DNA of 64,000 bases from Trichomonas vaginalis G3 (GCF_026262505.1 NC_067208.1:12099962-12163961); one strand, 5' to 3'. Numbered from the stretch's first letter, positions 1 to 9,720 are shown. Notes: a model not told the origin generated them from the letters alone. Program-made: numbers and translations.

Positions 1-438
1 TGGGATTATGGTGAAAATGATTAATTCCATTAATTTGTTAGATTTTTTGTTTGATAAAAATTTTCTTTTATAATGGCCATGCTTTAAACATATATAAACC
101 TCTTCATGACAAGATTCTGAAATTGTCTCATGCATAAGATCAGTCAAACATAATATTTACGTTGCAAATCCCGAGAAAATTTTTATTTTGTGAAATAACT
201 TTTTAGGATCATGCAGTAATGATAATTATGAATATTTTCCCTTGCTGCATAAAAATTCGAGTGAGTTTGTAAACATCATAAAAATTTGAGCCACCATGTA
301 AAGAAAATTGAATGAAATTTTATAAATTTATATGATCGAAATAATTTTACGTATTACATTACTATGCATTTTTCACTCATAATTAATTTGAATGGAACAT
401 AAAAACGATAGCAGTAATTCGATTTTCAGCTATCTGAA
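1..438. other. AT-rich intergenic DNA
   Basis: No open frame of note. The stretch is upstream of the coiled-coil gene at 439 and presumably contains its promoter. A TCACT motif lies about 60 bases before the start codon, but it is too far away and too common in this AT-rich DNA to be called an initiator. Confidence 0.5.
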
Positions 439-1620
439 ATGGCTGATATTCCTGGAAACGAAAAAACAGCTGAGCCAGAAACAGAACTTTCGGATGCAGA
501 TATTGCAAAACTAGCTAGTGACCTAAAAATTAGTCAGCTAACTCACGAAAACCAAGAATTATCAACAAAATTAAAAGAAATGAGCCAAGAAAAAGACAAA
601 ATCCAAGAAGAACTCAATAAACTTAGAGAAGAGAAAAATGAGGATATTTCTCTTGAAAATATCGAGGGCTCTCTCAAAGTATTGACTGATGAAAATGCAA
701 GACTTAATAAGGAAATAACAAGCTTAAAATCTTCATTATCTACTTTCAAAGAAACAACAGAAGCTAACCAAAAAACGACAGAGCAGTATAATAACTTGAA
801 TAAACAATATTTAAATCTGAAAGAAGATCATAGGTCATTAACTATAGCAAACAATGAGCAAGAAATGCAATTTGTTCAAATTAAGGATGAATTAGCGAAG
901 GCTAATGAAAAAATTAAACAAAATTCAGTTGTTATAGACGCTTTGAATGGACAACTGTCGATCACTAAGAAAGAACTCCAAGATATAACTGATGAGAACA
1001 AAAATTTACAACAAAAAATTAGTGAATTACAAATCAAAAATAATAATTACGAATTAAAGATATCACAGCTTCAAATAAAAGAGAAAGAACTTTCAGAAAG
1101 CGAAAAGAGATACTTCTACTTAAATAATTCTAATCAAAGGTTAAATGAAGAATATACAAAATTGAAATTCCAATATGAAATTAAAGTAAAAGAGATAATC
1201 TCAACAACCAACTTGTATCAAGAGAAATTATCAGAGAAAGAACAGATAATACATCAATTGAATGACAAACTATACGAAATCAACACTTTGCAACGTGCAC
1301 AATCAAGATCATTTGATAGTAATTCAGTAGTTGTTAACTACACAAAGACTAAGAACCTCGAAAGGAGCTGTAAAACACTTTCAAATCAAGTAGATAATTT
1401 AAAGAAACAAAACACGCGACTTAAAGCTAAACTTAACTCATCAGATAGTCTAAAGAAACAAGTTCTTATTAAGGAGCATGAAAATGCCCAGTTACAAGAA
1501 GAATATTCTCGATTTAAGAATACAGCTTATAAAGATATAGCTAGACTCCAAGAAAATACTAGAATAGAGAGAAATCAGTATGAACAAAAGATTCAAGCAT
1601 TAACTAGTCCTAGGAAATAA
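439..1620 (+). CDS. Long coiled-coil protein (393 aa)
   Basis: The frame starts at an ATG and ends at a TAA, with no candidate intron. Almost the whole protein is charged heptad-like helix rich in K, E, Q, L and N, from about residue 25 to 390. There is no signal peptide, membrane segment or catalytic motif. The short N-terminal stretch (about residues 1-20) is acidic and probably disordered. Such golgin/SMC-hinge-like or cytoskeletal coiled coils are common in trichomonads, and sequence alone does not separate vesicle-tether, cytoskeletal or centrosomal roles. It is head-to-head with nothing close by; its 3' neighbour is convergent. It looks like a normal host gene. The function is unknown. 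Confidence 0.8.
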   Translation: MADIPGNEKTAEPETELSDADIAKLASDLKISQLTHENQELSTKLKEMSQEKDKIQEELNKLREEKNEDISLENIEGSLKVLTDENARLNKEITSLKSSLSTFKETTEANQKTTEQYNNLNKQYLNLKEDHRSLTIANNEQEMQFVQIKDELAKANEKIKQNSVVIDALNGQLSITKKELQDITDENKNLQQKISELQIKNNNYELKISQLQIKEKELSESEKRYFYLNNSNQRLNEEYTKLKFQYEIKVKEIISTTNLYQEKLSEKEQIIHQLNDKLYEINTLQRAQSRSFDSNSVVVNYTKTKNLERSCKTLSNQVDNLKKQNTRLKAKLNSSDSLKKQVLIKEHENAQLQEEYSRFKNTAYKDIARLQENTRIERNQYEQKIQALTSPRK

Positions 1621-1805
1621 GATTATTACTTCTATATTATTTTTTTGTAAATTGTTTTATAAATAAAACGTATACTAAGGTTTGTGATATACTAAGTTTT
1701 TGGTTCTGTATTTGATACTCTTTTTTTTAAAAAAAAAATATCTTTTTGAAAATTGACAAACATTTATTAGATAATATCGCTATTATGAAAAAATAAAGTA
1801 AATAA

Positions 1806-2513
1806 TTAAAAAGAAATATCGGAGCTATCATCTGAATCCTCGGGGCTTGAGGAATATTCGGAATTTGAATTTGAAAGCATTGCTGATACTTCTTGTATAT
1901 CGCTTAACGTAAGACAACTTTCCATCTCTTTAAGCAGATAGTTAGTCAGCTTCATATTTTTACTTTTTGCTGCATGATGTAGTAAACAAGTACGATCATC
2001 TTTTCTACTTGATAGATTCGTTTTCTGGGTAGAATATAGCCACATGAACATTTCGAAATTACCACAATCTGCTGCAATAAATAGGCAATCACTGAAATCA
2101 ACTCCAAAATTACTTAATAATTGAGTGCATTCTAGGTTACCACTAGCTACTGCAAAATGGGCAACGGTTTGTCCATTGAAATCTTTTGAATCAATTCGGA
2201 CGCCTATTTGAATAAGCGAAGTAATACATTGTAAAGCAGAATAGTATGCTGCAACAGAGATTATTGGTGTATTGGTTGAAAATATATTGCAGGTTTTCAC
2301 ATTAAAATTTGAAAATTTTGAATTTGGTGCGATTCCTTCGGCGATGATCTCTGAAAGTTGGTCAACATCATCATTTTTAAATACTCTATTAAGGGTTCGC
2401 TGAACGGTATTCGATAAAATGCTACCATTTGGAAAAAGATATGTATGATTCATCCAAAATTTATTGAAAATTTCTCTTACAAAATTGTCAAAAACTAGGT
2501 TTCCAAAAATCAA
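1806..2513 (-). CDS. Ankyrin-repeat protein, N-terminus uncertain
   Basis: About 235 codons are open on the minus strand. The middle shows ankyrin-like units, for example around residues 75-130 (NGQTVAHFAVASGNLECTQLL) and 165-195 (CLLHHAAKSKNMKLTNYLL). The segment before them, with an FWMNHTYLFPNGS stretch, resembles the N-terminal region of the large trichomonad ankyrin families. The C-terminus is an acidic Ser/Asp tail. A stop lies just upstream of 2513 and the first ATG is near 2453, after the family-like region has begun. So either translation starts at 2453 or the gene has lost its 5' end. Likely a protein-binding scaffold; the partner is unknown. Confidence 0.7.
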   Translation of the reverse strand: MIFGNLVFDNFVREIFNKFWMNHTYLFPNGSILSNTVQRTLNRVFKNDDVDQLSEIIAEGIAPNSKFSNFNVKTCNIFSTNTPIISVAAYYSALQCITSLIQIGVRIDSKDFNGQTVAHFAVASGNLECTQLLSNFGVDFSDCLFIAADCGNFEMFMWLYSTQKTNLSSRKDDRTCLLHHAAKSKNMKLTNYLLKEMESCLTLSDIQEVSAMLSNSNSEYSSSPEDSDDSSDISF

Positions 2514-4041
2514 AATTTATACTCCTTATTAATAGCTAGTAAAATTATTTATAAATTGTTCTGACGGTATCAAGATAATTTCAATGAGTTTGAAAAATCA
2601 GTATTAAATATTAACCTTACATGTCACAATAGTCTAACATTCATATCGTACGAAAAAGGTACTTTCACGAAAAGTGACATCCCTCTATTGTATCATATAT
2701 GATATCAAGATCAAACATTAGATGTTTTTTATGAGTAAAAATGGCTTCATTTGACGATTTGACTAATTATATAGTACTGTTATTTTCCGAATTTTTTTGA
2801 AATTGATTTTTTCAAATGAAAAATTAAATTTTTGATTTTCATTTTTGAATTTTTGAATTTTTTTTGGAATTTTAAGTTGATCAATTAAGCAGGATGAGCT
2901 ATGAGAATGCTTTATACATCTCACAAGATGATGAATTAAAGGCGAATTTAAAAACAGATTATTAATATCCGAGAATTTTTTCGAGACTGTTGCTGGAATA
3001 TGTAAAATTCTTTTAAATTGCTTTCTTTCAAGAGTTTATAAAGGAATATGGCATTTACTTTATCTGAACAGAGATTCTGTTGCTAACTTATCCCATACTC
3101 AAATTTTTTGATGCACAGTTAACTGTTTTACAAATAATTTAGGTACATAATATCTTTATTTAGTAGCAAAAGGTGAATATTCAAAAATATTGAAATATCT
3201 TTTATCCTAAGGTTTTAATTCTGTTCGCCAAACAAATGATATATTTAATTATGTGTGAGTGTTATAAAATTATTCGAATTTTGGTTCAATTAGGACCATC
3301 ATCATCCAAATATATCCAAGTAGCATTTATTAGATTTACGAATGTTTATCTATAAATTTTGGCATTAACAAAGACTTTAATGCTATAATTTATAAAGGGA
3401 TTGTATTTTCGGCTAGTATTTAATCTTTGTACAGTAATTCTTCTTATTTCATAGCAAAATTCATGAATAAAGAGTCACGTACTTTTATTAATGAGAATTT
3501 AAAGGCTGTATAATTATATTTCATCTTATTTTTCCTATTACAGCAAAAATATATACCAAATCATTTTAAAAAATGCTTATTTAAATCGAATTAGTATGCG
3601 GTATCTGCAAGTTCATTGCTTAGAAATCATAAATAGCTCTTGGGTTGTAAATCTCATGTATTGTGATTTAGATTCAATCTTGAAGTCATGGAATTAGTGC
3701 TGTACGATAAAGACATATTATCAAAATTAGTTTTTAAACTTATTAATATACAGATTTCCGTATATAATAAAAAAATAAAAAAATATAAAATTAATTCTTT
3801 TAGTTAACCAAATTTCGTTAACAAATTTCAGATTGGTGATTATTCATAGTCATTGGGGTAATACTTATTTCATGTATTTAGCGTACTATTTTTTTTTTGA
3901 CAAAAAATAACGGTGTCACGTGGATAAATAATTAAAGCAAGACTGTCTATAGTAGATACATATTATTTTAGAAAATTAGAATTGAACTCCTAGGTTTCCA
4001 AATTGAATTCATTGGAACTTTCGAAATTGACACTTTTTAAA
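2514..4041. other. AT-rich intergenic DNA
   Basis: About 1.5 kb with only short chance frames and homopolymer tracts. A TGACACTTTTTAAAATG stretch at its end (about 4028-4044) includes the start codon of the next gene. It resembles the GTCACTTTTTAA-type tracts in Polinton A (about 7150-7225 and 19380), so it may be a shared promoter-like sequence. Nothing else was seen. Confidence 0.4.
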
Positions 4042-4485
4042 ATGAGTTCTACAAATATTATTAGGGTAACGCTTCCTGACAAAGCAGTACAGTTCATAGA
4101 AATTGAACAAGATGGCACATTTGGCGATGTTTGCTCATACGTACGCAAACTTTTTGATGTTTCAGATTCAATGGTCTTGATTCCTCAAACGGAGAACAGA
4201 ATTACAGACACAACAAAGATTGGATCGCTATTTACAGATAAGATTCTCCATATAAGTGTCAAAAATTCTTTTGATCACGAAGCTCAAGCCTATCTTGACT
4301 CCATTTCTCATAACAAGACTATTGCAAATAGTCAACAAAATACCGATAGACTCAAAAAACATAAAATTATCCATGCAAAGGACGAAACGAAAGAAACTCC
4401 GATTCCAATTCCAATTTCAAGCTTACTTACTTCGATTGTTGAAGTCGAAACAGAACCAGACTATAACAGATACAATTACAAATGA
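4042..4485 (+). CDS. Ubiquitin-like-domain protein (147 aa)
   Basis: The start is set at the first ATG in the frame, which follows a TGACACTTTTTAAA tract; upstream in-frame codons lack an ATG. Residues about 4-75 (IIRVTLPDKAVQFIEI to KILHISVKN) have the length and alternation of a beta-grasp, ubiquitin-like fold, with a GTFGDVCSYVRKLF helix after the first hairpin. The rest is polar, ends in a Pro/Ile-rich stretch and an acidic tail, and has no membrane segment. I infer an adaptor-type ubiquitin-like protein. There is no di-glycine C-terminus, so it is not a conjugated modifier. It converges on the next gene, with about 100 bases between the two stops. Confidence 0.55.
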   Translation: MSSTNIIRVTLPDKAVQFIEIEQDGTFGDVCSYVRKLFDVSDSMVLIPQTENRITDTTKIGSLFTDKILHISVKNSFDHEAQAYLDSISHNKTIANSQQNTDRLKKHKIIHAKDETKETPIPIPISSLLTSIVEVETEPDYNRYNYK

Positions 4486-4586
4486 AATTATCAAATTCAA
4501 AGAAATTTTTTGTTGACCCACTTTAATATTGAAAAAATTGTTTGTTTATCAATAATAAAAATCCTTTTACCAACGAATTTTCAATT

Positions 4587-5504
4587 TTAATTTAATTTTT
4601 TTCCAGAAACAACATCTTGGCTTTGAACTAAATAACTATATTGATAATACTTTGGATTATCATACTGAATATCCTCAATTTCAAATTTTGGAATGATTGT
4701 CAGATTAGTGATTTCTGTGTGATTTAGAATATTTGATGTTTCTTTGTCAATTAATACAAATGAAAGTTTATGTTGGATTTCGGATTGATCAAAAGAAATT
4801 TGAATTCTACGGCTCTCCTCATTACCATCTAAGAGGTCAACTACTCCATTGTAGTCCGAAATTTCCGTTGTATAGTCTCCTACTTTAACTAATATTTTAG
4901 CATATGGGATTGAAATGTCAAAAGTAAACTTTAAAACGACTCTGTCATCGTAACTTAATACTCTTTTAGATTGATCTAATTCTGCATTGATTTCGTTTTT
5001 CATTGAAGATCGCTTGACTGTTACCCTCTTAGATAATATATTGGATACTTTTTCATTAGAACCATCAACATAATGACCCCTAGCAATAATGTAATAGGTT
5101 TCATCTGTCAGAGTATTAGGAATGAATATGTAAGTTTTATAAATTCCTGTTTGAAGGAGTTGGGGGTTGTCTGTAAAAACATTATCGTTTTCATTTTGAG
5201 TTGAAGAAATAACAACATCAAAAGTGTTGCTTCCAGAATCATAATATTCGGAATCAAAATATAGATCAAAGAAAATAGTTACCCATTTACCTGCAGTTAG
5301 TGTATTAAAAAAAGATATTTTAGCTAGTTTAGGATCGCCAGCAAATTTTACATCCATACTATACAAATCTGCTTCATCTGAAATCGCCATATGAGAAAAT
5401 GGCAATTCATCAGGTACTTCAAATGTTAAGGTATCTGGACTTGTAAAAGTGGCTGAATATAATTTGGAATTATAATCACCATAGAGGGCAACACTATATT
5501 GGGG
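4587..5504 (-). pseudogene. Beta-rich surface-type host gene, 5' part missing
   Basis: About 305 codons are open on the minus strand and run without a start codon into the inverted repeat at 5502, where a stop comes at once. The protein looks like two or three consecutive beta-sandwich units, e.g. GKWVTIFFDLYFDSEYYDSG and DDRVVLKFTFDISIPYAKIL, rich in Thr, Ser, Tyr and Asp. No membrane segment follows, so it may be the C-terminal part of a secreted or surface-associated protein. The frame is open exactly up to the repeat edge, which suggests the gene was cut by insertion of whatever the repeat belongs to. The missing part could lie beyond 52,355 but this is not shown. Family not recognised. 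Confidence 0.6.
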
Positions 5505-5587
5505 TCATTATTGATTTTGTAATTTAATCGTCGTCGTTATCGATTTTGTAATTTAATCGTTATCGTCTTTTTCTAAACGTGCATTTT
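5502..5587 (+). repeat. Left arm of outer 86-bp inverted repeat
   Basis: Matches the reverse complement of 52270-52355 with about five mismatches in 86 bases. Both arms begin GGGTC and contain two tandem copies of a unit reading ATCGATTTTGTAATTTAAT, so the arm is itself a short tandem repeat. The pair brackets 46.9 kb, including the whole of Polinton A. It is best read as the terminal repeat of an older DNA element into which Polinton A inserted, or as two inverted copies of a small repeat. Confidence 0.75.
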
Positions 5588-6832
5588 TTGCTTTCGGAGC
5601 TATTGAACATACATTGGCCCTTACCAGCAATTGAAAACTATTTTTCATTATCAACAATTACATTACTCCGAGTTATTCATCAATCAATGAAAATCGATAT
5701 ATAGTCCATACTTCAATTTACAATATTGGCAAGTCCAATTTCACTTGGCATATTTAACTCATATAGAAAAACCAGTTGGAATCGGCAAAATTATCTTTAA
5801 TTCCATACATAAGAAAAAAAAATTATAAAGTTCTTCAATAATAGCAAACTAATAGTTTAAATAGATTTACAAGTATCGCCCATCTACTTTTGATATAATT
5901 CACATATTAAATGTAGAAAACTGGTTTAAAATAAATATTTCAAAAGTTCGAAAACGATTTATGAAAAAATAACGTGATGACATTTACTAAATTTGCTCTG
6001 TATTAAAGTATCGATGATAGAAAGAGCATATTTTGTAAATATTTCAAAAATATTTAAAAGTCGGAGAAATTGTATTGTAATGTACTATAATTATGTTACA
6101 AATCCGATTCAATACTAATCCTTCGCTATTGAAGTTGTTTTGAGAAGGATATTCTCTAAATTCTTGATAAATCTTTAAAATCTAGAGTAATCGTTTTGTA
6201 AACTTAACAAAACTAAAATGTATACCAATAGATTGGCATTTTCTACGTTTTCAAAGTGAGAGAGTGTAAATTCATTTTTTTTATCCTATTAAAGTTTTTA
6301 AAAAATTTAATTAACTTAATTTATATGATCTGAAATATATGACAAGTTAATATGGAGAATTCTTTCAACCCAATTTCAATTTATTGAATTTTCTATTCGA
6401 ATTCAAAAATTTTCCCAAGAAGAAAAAATAATTAGGAAATTTAATATGTTAATACATAAAATATTTTATTTATTCAAAGAATTCAATTTTCTATTGGATC
6501 AAAAAACTTGTGTTAAAGTTCGTATTTTAAGATAACTATACTTTTAGAAGCTGTTTTTATTTTTTTCACCGGGATTTTATTAATTTTGCAAATTACCTCA
6601 GACTTTTCAGAGGATTGAGTTGCCACTCAATCCTCTGAAATAGTCTGTGGTAATTTTTAGTCTCTACACTATTTCAATATAAGCTCCATTTTTAAACAGT
6701 TTTTAAAAATCGAGCATTGAAAAGTGTGATGAGACTTAATTCTTTCAAAATTTGAATCTTATTGTATATCACCGGACTATGATCATAATAGAGTTGCAAT
6801 CTCTAATTATAGCCACATTAGTACTCGTGGGT
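5588..6832. other. AT-rich flank between outer repeat and Polinton A
   Basis: No convincing coding frame. The one clear structure is the hairpin at 6589-6657. The composition resembles the opposite flank (50026-52270), which is also gene-poor and hairpin-bearing, so the two may be halves of one element or repeat region split by Polinton A. Confidence 0.45.
6589..6657. repeat. Long hairpin (about 30-bp stem)
   Basis: The inner stem is perfect for 15 bp (TTCAGAGGATTGAGT, 6606-6620, against 6625-6639) around a TGCC loop. It extends outward with one-base offsets through CTCAGACT/AGTCTGTGG to about 30 bp per arm. Its design matches the hairpin units in the right flank (50556-51215), although the sequence differs. 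Confidence 0.8.
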
Positions 6833-6979
6833 AAAAAAAAGGTAGTGGGGCTTCCAGGCGCGTTGCGCCCTCTAGCCCCGAAGATGTTTAGTATAAATGA
6901 AGTTTTTATTCGGAGGGCTTCCAGGCGCGTTGCGCCCTCTAGCCCATAAAAAATTTCTGAGGACGAGCCAGCCGGTGAC
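6833..6979 (+). repeat. Left terminal inverted repeat of Polinton A
   Basis: Reads A8-GGTAGTGGGGCTTCC and continues through a GC-rich hairpin to GACGAGCCAGCCGGTGAC. The reverse complement is at 49946-50025 (80 bp). The left arm is longer because it holds an extra copy of the 31-bp GC-rich hairpin unit (core AGGCGCGTTGCGCCCT) separated by a short spacer. Confidence 0.85.
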
Positions 6980-7142
6980 AAAACCAAAACCGTTGTTATT
7001 TACATCAGGTGTATATCTGGTGAGGGCTTCCAGGCGCGTTGCGCCCTCTAGCCCATAAGAAATTTTGCCCAAGACCCAAGAGGAGGACCGAACCCCAGCC
7101 GACCAGCCGGTGACAAAACCAAAACCGTTGTTATTTACATCA
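6971..7142 (+). repeat. Subterminal direct duplication in Polinton A
   Basis: A 37-bp block (GCCGGTGACAAAACC to TTATTTACATCA) occurs at 6971-7007 and again at 7106-7142, a spacing of 135 bp. A third copy of the GC-rich hairpin lies between them (about 7023-7055). The left end has therefore grown by tandem duplication; the right end has one unit only. Confidence 0.85.
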
Positions 7143-7267
7143 TATTAATGGTGTCACTTTTTAAAATGTCACTTTTTTGTGTCGCTTTTCACAAATTATA
7201 TATGTTTTCATGCTTCGTCACTTTTCTGTCACTTTTCGGGTAAAAACATTTTTATTATTATATATAA
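7143..7267 (+). promoter_or_regulatory. T-rich leader with repeated GTCACTTTT motifs
   Basis: Four to five GTCACTTTT-like motifs lie within 90 bases just upstream of the methyltransferase, followed by a T-rich tract and TATATATAAATG at the start codon. Similar TGACA/GTCAC-T6 tracts precede other A genes (about 16075, 19380, 19608). I read this as the element's own promoter signal; that is inference from position and recurrence. Confidence 0.4.
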
Positions 7268-8086
7268 ATGAATTTTACAAAACCACCATTACCGTTCTTT
7301 GGAAATAATAGTAGATGTAAAGATATTATATTGAGAGAACTTCAGAAACTACCGAATGGTCTAACATTTGTAGATTTGTTCGGTGGAAGTTTCTATATAT
7401 CCCATTTATGTCATACCGTATTTCCTGACTCAAAGATTATATGCAATGACTTCGACAACTATATGAACCGTCTCAAACATATTCCAGACACAAACAATAT
7501 ATTGAAAGAGTTAAAAGAAAAGATACCTATAGGTAAGATGGAACGTATACCATTAGATAAGAAAAATATTGTGAGAGAGGTTTTGAAAAAAGCAGAATAT
7601 ATAGACTGGGATAGTATATCTGCTAGACTATTATATAGTGGTGCTATAAGAGTTCATGACATTGAAACACTTATGTCAAAAGTTTTATATCTTAACTATA
7701 CAAATGTTTTCAAAGAGGACATAGAAAAATATATTGAGGGTATAGAGTTTGTGAGATGTCATTGGACAGAGTTGTATGAAAAATATAAAGACAAGGAAAA
7801 TGTTTTCTTTATAGTGGACCCGCCGTTCTATAACACATGGGATTTTCAATACCAAGTAGACTGGACTTTGAGAGACTCTTTAGAAACTTTAGACGTTTTA
7901 CATAACCATCCATGCTTTTACTTTACATCCGATAAAAGTGGTTTGGAAACCGTTATGAGATGGTTAGAGGACATACATGACTATGAGTTTAGATATGACA
8001 AGATAGAATATGAGAGAGGTCCTATAAACCGGAGAAAGTGTCATAACAAAGAAATTTTACTAGTAAGTAAATGTGGTTTGAAATAG
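7268..8086 (+). CDS. D12-class DNA adenine-N6 methyltransferase (Dam-like)
   Basis: A 272-aa protein, the usual length for this family. The N-terminal PLPFFGNN fits the AdoMet-binding motif X, LTFVDLFGGSF (about residues 36-46) fits motif I, and FFIVDPPFYN (about residues 180-190) is the DPPY-type catalytic motif IV. The domain between them matches the target-recognition position of Dam/DpnIIA-type enzymes. It would transfer a methyl group from AdoMet to the N6 of adenine in a short site, plausibly GATC-like. It is the first gene inside the left end of Polinton A and looks whole. Marking of the element's or host's DNA is the likely role; trichomonad DNA is known to carry N6-methyladenine. Its stop overlaps the next small frame. 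Confidence 0.88.
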   Translation: MNFTKPPLPFFGNNSRCKDIILRELQKLPNGLTFVDLFGGSFYISHLCHTVFPDSKIICNDFDNYMNRLKHIPDTNNILKELKEKIPIGKMERIPLDKKNIVREVLKKAEYIDWDSISARLLYSGAIRVHDIETLMSKVLYLNYTNVFKEDIEKYIEGIEFVRCHWTELYEKYKDKENVFFIVDPPFYNTWDFQYQVDWTLRDSLETLDVLHNHPCFYFTSDKSGLETVMRWLEDIHDYEFRYDKIEYERGPINRRKCHNKEILLVSKCGLK

Positions 8087-8202
8087 GACTACTTGTTTTA
8101 GGTTTTTTCCATTGTGTCATTTATTTATTTGACGTGGCAGAAAAATACAGAGAATATGAAGATGAACCAATGCCTGCAAATGTTCAGTATATGTACTCGT
8201 AA
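8071..8202 (+). CDS. 43-aa single-pass membrane microprotein candidate
   Basis: Starts at an ATG inside the last codons of the methyltransferase, in another frame, and runs 43 codons to a TAA. Residues 2-20 form a hydrophobic helix (WFEIGLLVLGFFHCVIYLF), followed by a charged, acidic and Tyr-rich tail. The overlap and the membrane-helix-plus-tail layout are typical of small viral genes. It is too short for a family call and could be chance. Confidence 0.45.
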   Translation: MWFEIGLLVLGFFHCVIYLFDVAEKYREYEDEPMPANVQYMYS

Positions 8203-8225
8203 GAGATATTTTTATCTAATATTAA

Positions 8226-8588
8226 ATGGACGCACAGAACTTAGCAAATGCACAGCAACCTGGACAACCAAACCCAGAGAATATTCCAAATGAAGTTAGA
8301 ATACAAACTGCAATGGCAAACTATGGTCAAGTGCCAACAGATGTACAAATGCAAACTGCCATGTCAAATGACGCTGCGTTAGGTTTGCCACCATGGTATG
8401 CAAATATGAGATGGAAAGAGTTTTATACAAACCCTGAAGTGGGATATAAACAACTTTATGCAGATGACGCGAACACAGGAGTTGACCCAGAATATGTTTT
8501 CTACCAGAGGAGAAACAGAATGTATGAGCTCCAGTTAAAGAATGCTATGGAACTCAACAGGAAACGTAAGAGACTAGGCGGACATTAG
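8226..8588 (+). CDS. Small Gln/Asn-rich protein of Polinton A (120 aa)
   Basis: The ATG follows an ATTTTTATCTAATATTAA leader like those of its neighbours. The N-terminal third is Gln/Pro/Asn-rich and has two related units (IQTAMANYG and MQTAMSNDA). The centre has an aromatic stretch (PPWYANMRWKEFY) and the C-terminus is basic (LNRKRKRLGGH), which could serve as a nuclear signal or bind nucleic acid. I do not recognise a family. It lies between the methyltransferase and two structural-type genes, so a virion-associated role is possible. Confidence 0.6.
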   Translation: MDAQNLANAQQPGQPNPENIPNEVRIQTAMANYGQVPTDVQMQTAMSNDAALGLPPWYANMRWKEFYTNPEVGYKQLYADDANTGVDPEYVFYQRRNRMYELQLKNAMELNRKRKRLGGH

Positions 8589-8606
8589 ATTTTTACATAT
8601 AGTAAA

Positions 8607-8849
8607 ATGGGTTTCTTCAGTAAGATAGGAAACTTCTTTCGAAATGTTGGAAGAGGTATATGGAATGGAATAAAATCTGTCGGAAGAGGAGTATGGAACG
8701 GTGTCAAAAATATTGGTAAAAGAGTAGGTCAGTTTGTTGGTATTATACCTAAAGACCCTGAACCAGAAGAGCAAGCTCCTGTTATACAACAGCCTGAACC
8801 TGCACCACAGTCAAGTTGGCAACCAAATCCAACACCTCAACCGTATTAA
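8607..8849 (+). CDS. Amphipathic, pVI-like small protein (80 aa)
   Basis: Residues 1-48 form a strongly amphipathic, Gly/Trp/Lys-containing helix with internal repetition (GRGIWNGIKSV and GRGVWNGVKNI). Residues 50-80 are Pro/Gln/Glu-rich and flexible. This layout resembles adenovirus protein VI and similar membrane-active minor virion peptides that Polintons and virophages may encode. I infer membrane disruption or capsid-vertex association; there is no catalytic motif. It is followed after five bases by the end of a convergent minor-capsid-type gene. It looks whole. Confidence 0.55.
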   Translation: MGFFSKIGNFFRNVGRGIWNGIKSVGRGVWNGVKNIGKRVGQFVGIIPKDPEPEEQAPVIQQPEPAPQSSWQPNPTPQPY

Positions 8850-8853
8850 AAAA

Positions 8854-9702
8854 TTATATTTTTATCGTTCGATAGTAGTTGTATATGAAACTAAGTTCTA
8901 AGTAAAACGCATGGTATAATGGAATTATTCTTTTTCTTCCATCTGTAGTAAACCATACTTGAAAGTCTGAAATACTTCCACTCAGCGGTTCATATAACTT
9001 TGTAGGTTTTTCGTAAAAGTCATTCATCAGACATAAGAAAGAGTTTTGCGCACCAGAAAATGAAGCATGAACAATAATAGCATCTGGGTCGAAAATATTT
9101 TCATATGTTCCATTAGGTTTTTCGACTTCATAATAGTCCGGGTGTACTGGATATGCTGCAGGCTGATTTAACATCCTCATAAATCTATACCATGCCAAGT
9201 TGTTATATTTTGTAGAAATATAAACGTTTTCTCCAAGGTCTTCTATTTTATTGATTTTAACAGTTGCATTTTTCCTGTCATAAATAATATCGAGATGGTA
9301 TTCTCCTTCGTCAATGTTAAACTGGTTTGCATATTCAATATAGATATCGTTTATTTTTTCTTGAAAAGCTTGAAGAGTTGTTTCTAAGTTTATAAGCAAA
9401 TTAACTTGTAAAAGTTTTCCTTGTTCAAATTTCTCATACATACGTTTTTCTTTGTTATAGTATCGAACTTCAAAACCGACCGTAAATGGGAAACCATGTA
9501 TGGCTTCTGAAATGAACTTCATTCTACGAAAGCCAATAGCTTTTGTGACAGATGGGTCTCTTAACCATCTTAATGGGTAGTCAAAACGATAGCCTTCATG
9601 CTTTACGGTATCTGTCTCAAACTTTTGACCGACATTAGTAAAAAGTTCATCTAATGGTTTAGTTGTAGCAACTCTAGAATTTTCTTTTTCTATTGGAAGC
9701 AT
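8854..9702 (-). CDS. Beta-rich minor capsid/vertex candidate of A (282 aa)
   Basis: A mostly beta-strand protein with a YPLRWLRDPS motif near residue 43, followed by KFISEAIHGFPFTVGFEV. The same plan (FP/YP-x-x-W, then an IxxR-type strand) recurs in element B at 22376-23257 and 36347-37203, so these form a paralogous family across both elements. Position, length and fold prediction by eye fit a Polinton minor capsid (penton-like single jelly roll), but no diagnostic motif proves it. It is divergent from the fibre gene, sharing an 18-base promoter gap. It looks whole. Confidence 0.5.
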   Translation of the reverse strand: MLPIEKENSRVATTKPLDELFTNVGQKFETDTVKHEGYRFDYPLRWLRDPSVTKAIGFRRMKFISEAIHGFPFTVGFEVRYYNKEKRMYEKFEQGKLLQVNLLINLETTLQAFQEKINDIYIEYANQFNIDEGEYHLDIIYDRKNATVKINKIEDLGENVYISTKYNNLAWYRFMRMLNQPAAYPVHPDYYEVEKPNGTYENIFDPDAIIVHASFSGAQNSFLCLMNDFYEKPTKLYEPLSGSISDFQVWFTTDGRKRIIPLYHAFYLELSFIYNYYRTIKI

Positions 9703-9720
9703 ATTTTATCTATAATAAAA
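9703..9720. promoter_or_regulatory. 18-bp divergent promoter gap
   Basis: The two start codons at 9702 (minus) and 9721 (plus) are separated only by ATTTTATCTATAATAAAA. It carries the TTTTATC motif seen before many element genes. Any core promoter for either gene must lie here or inside the opposing gene. Confidence 0.4.

Noticed and set aside
6752-7072. Three short frames over the left end of A
   Set aside because: They come from the GC-rich terminal hairpin units read in different frames.
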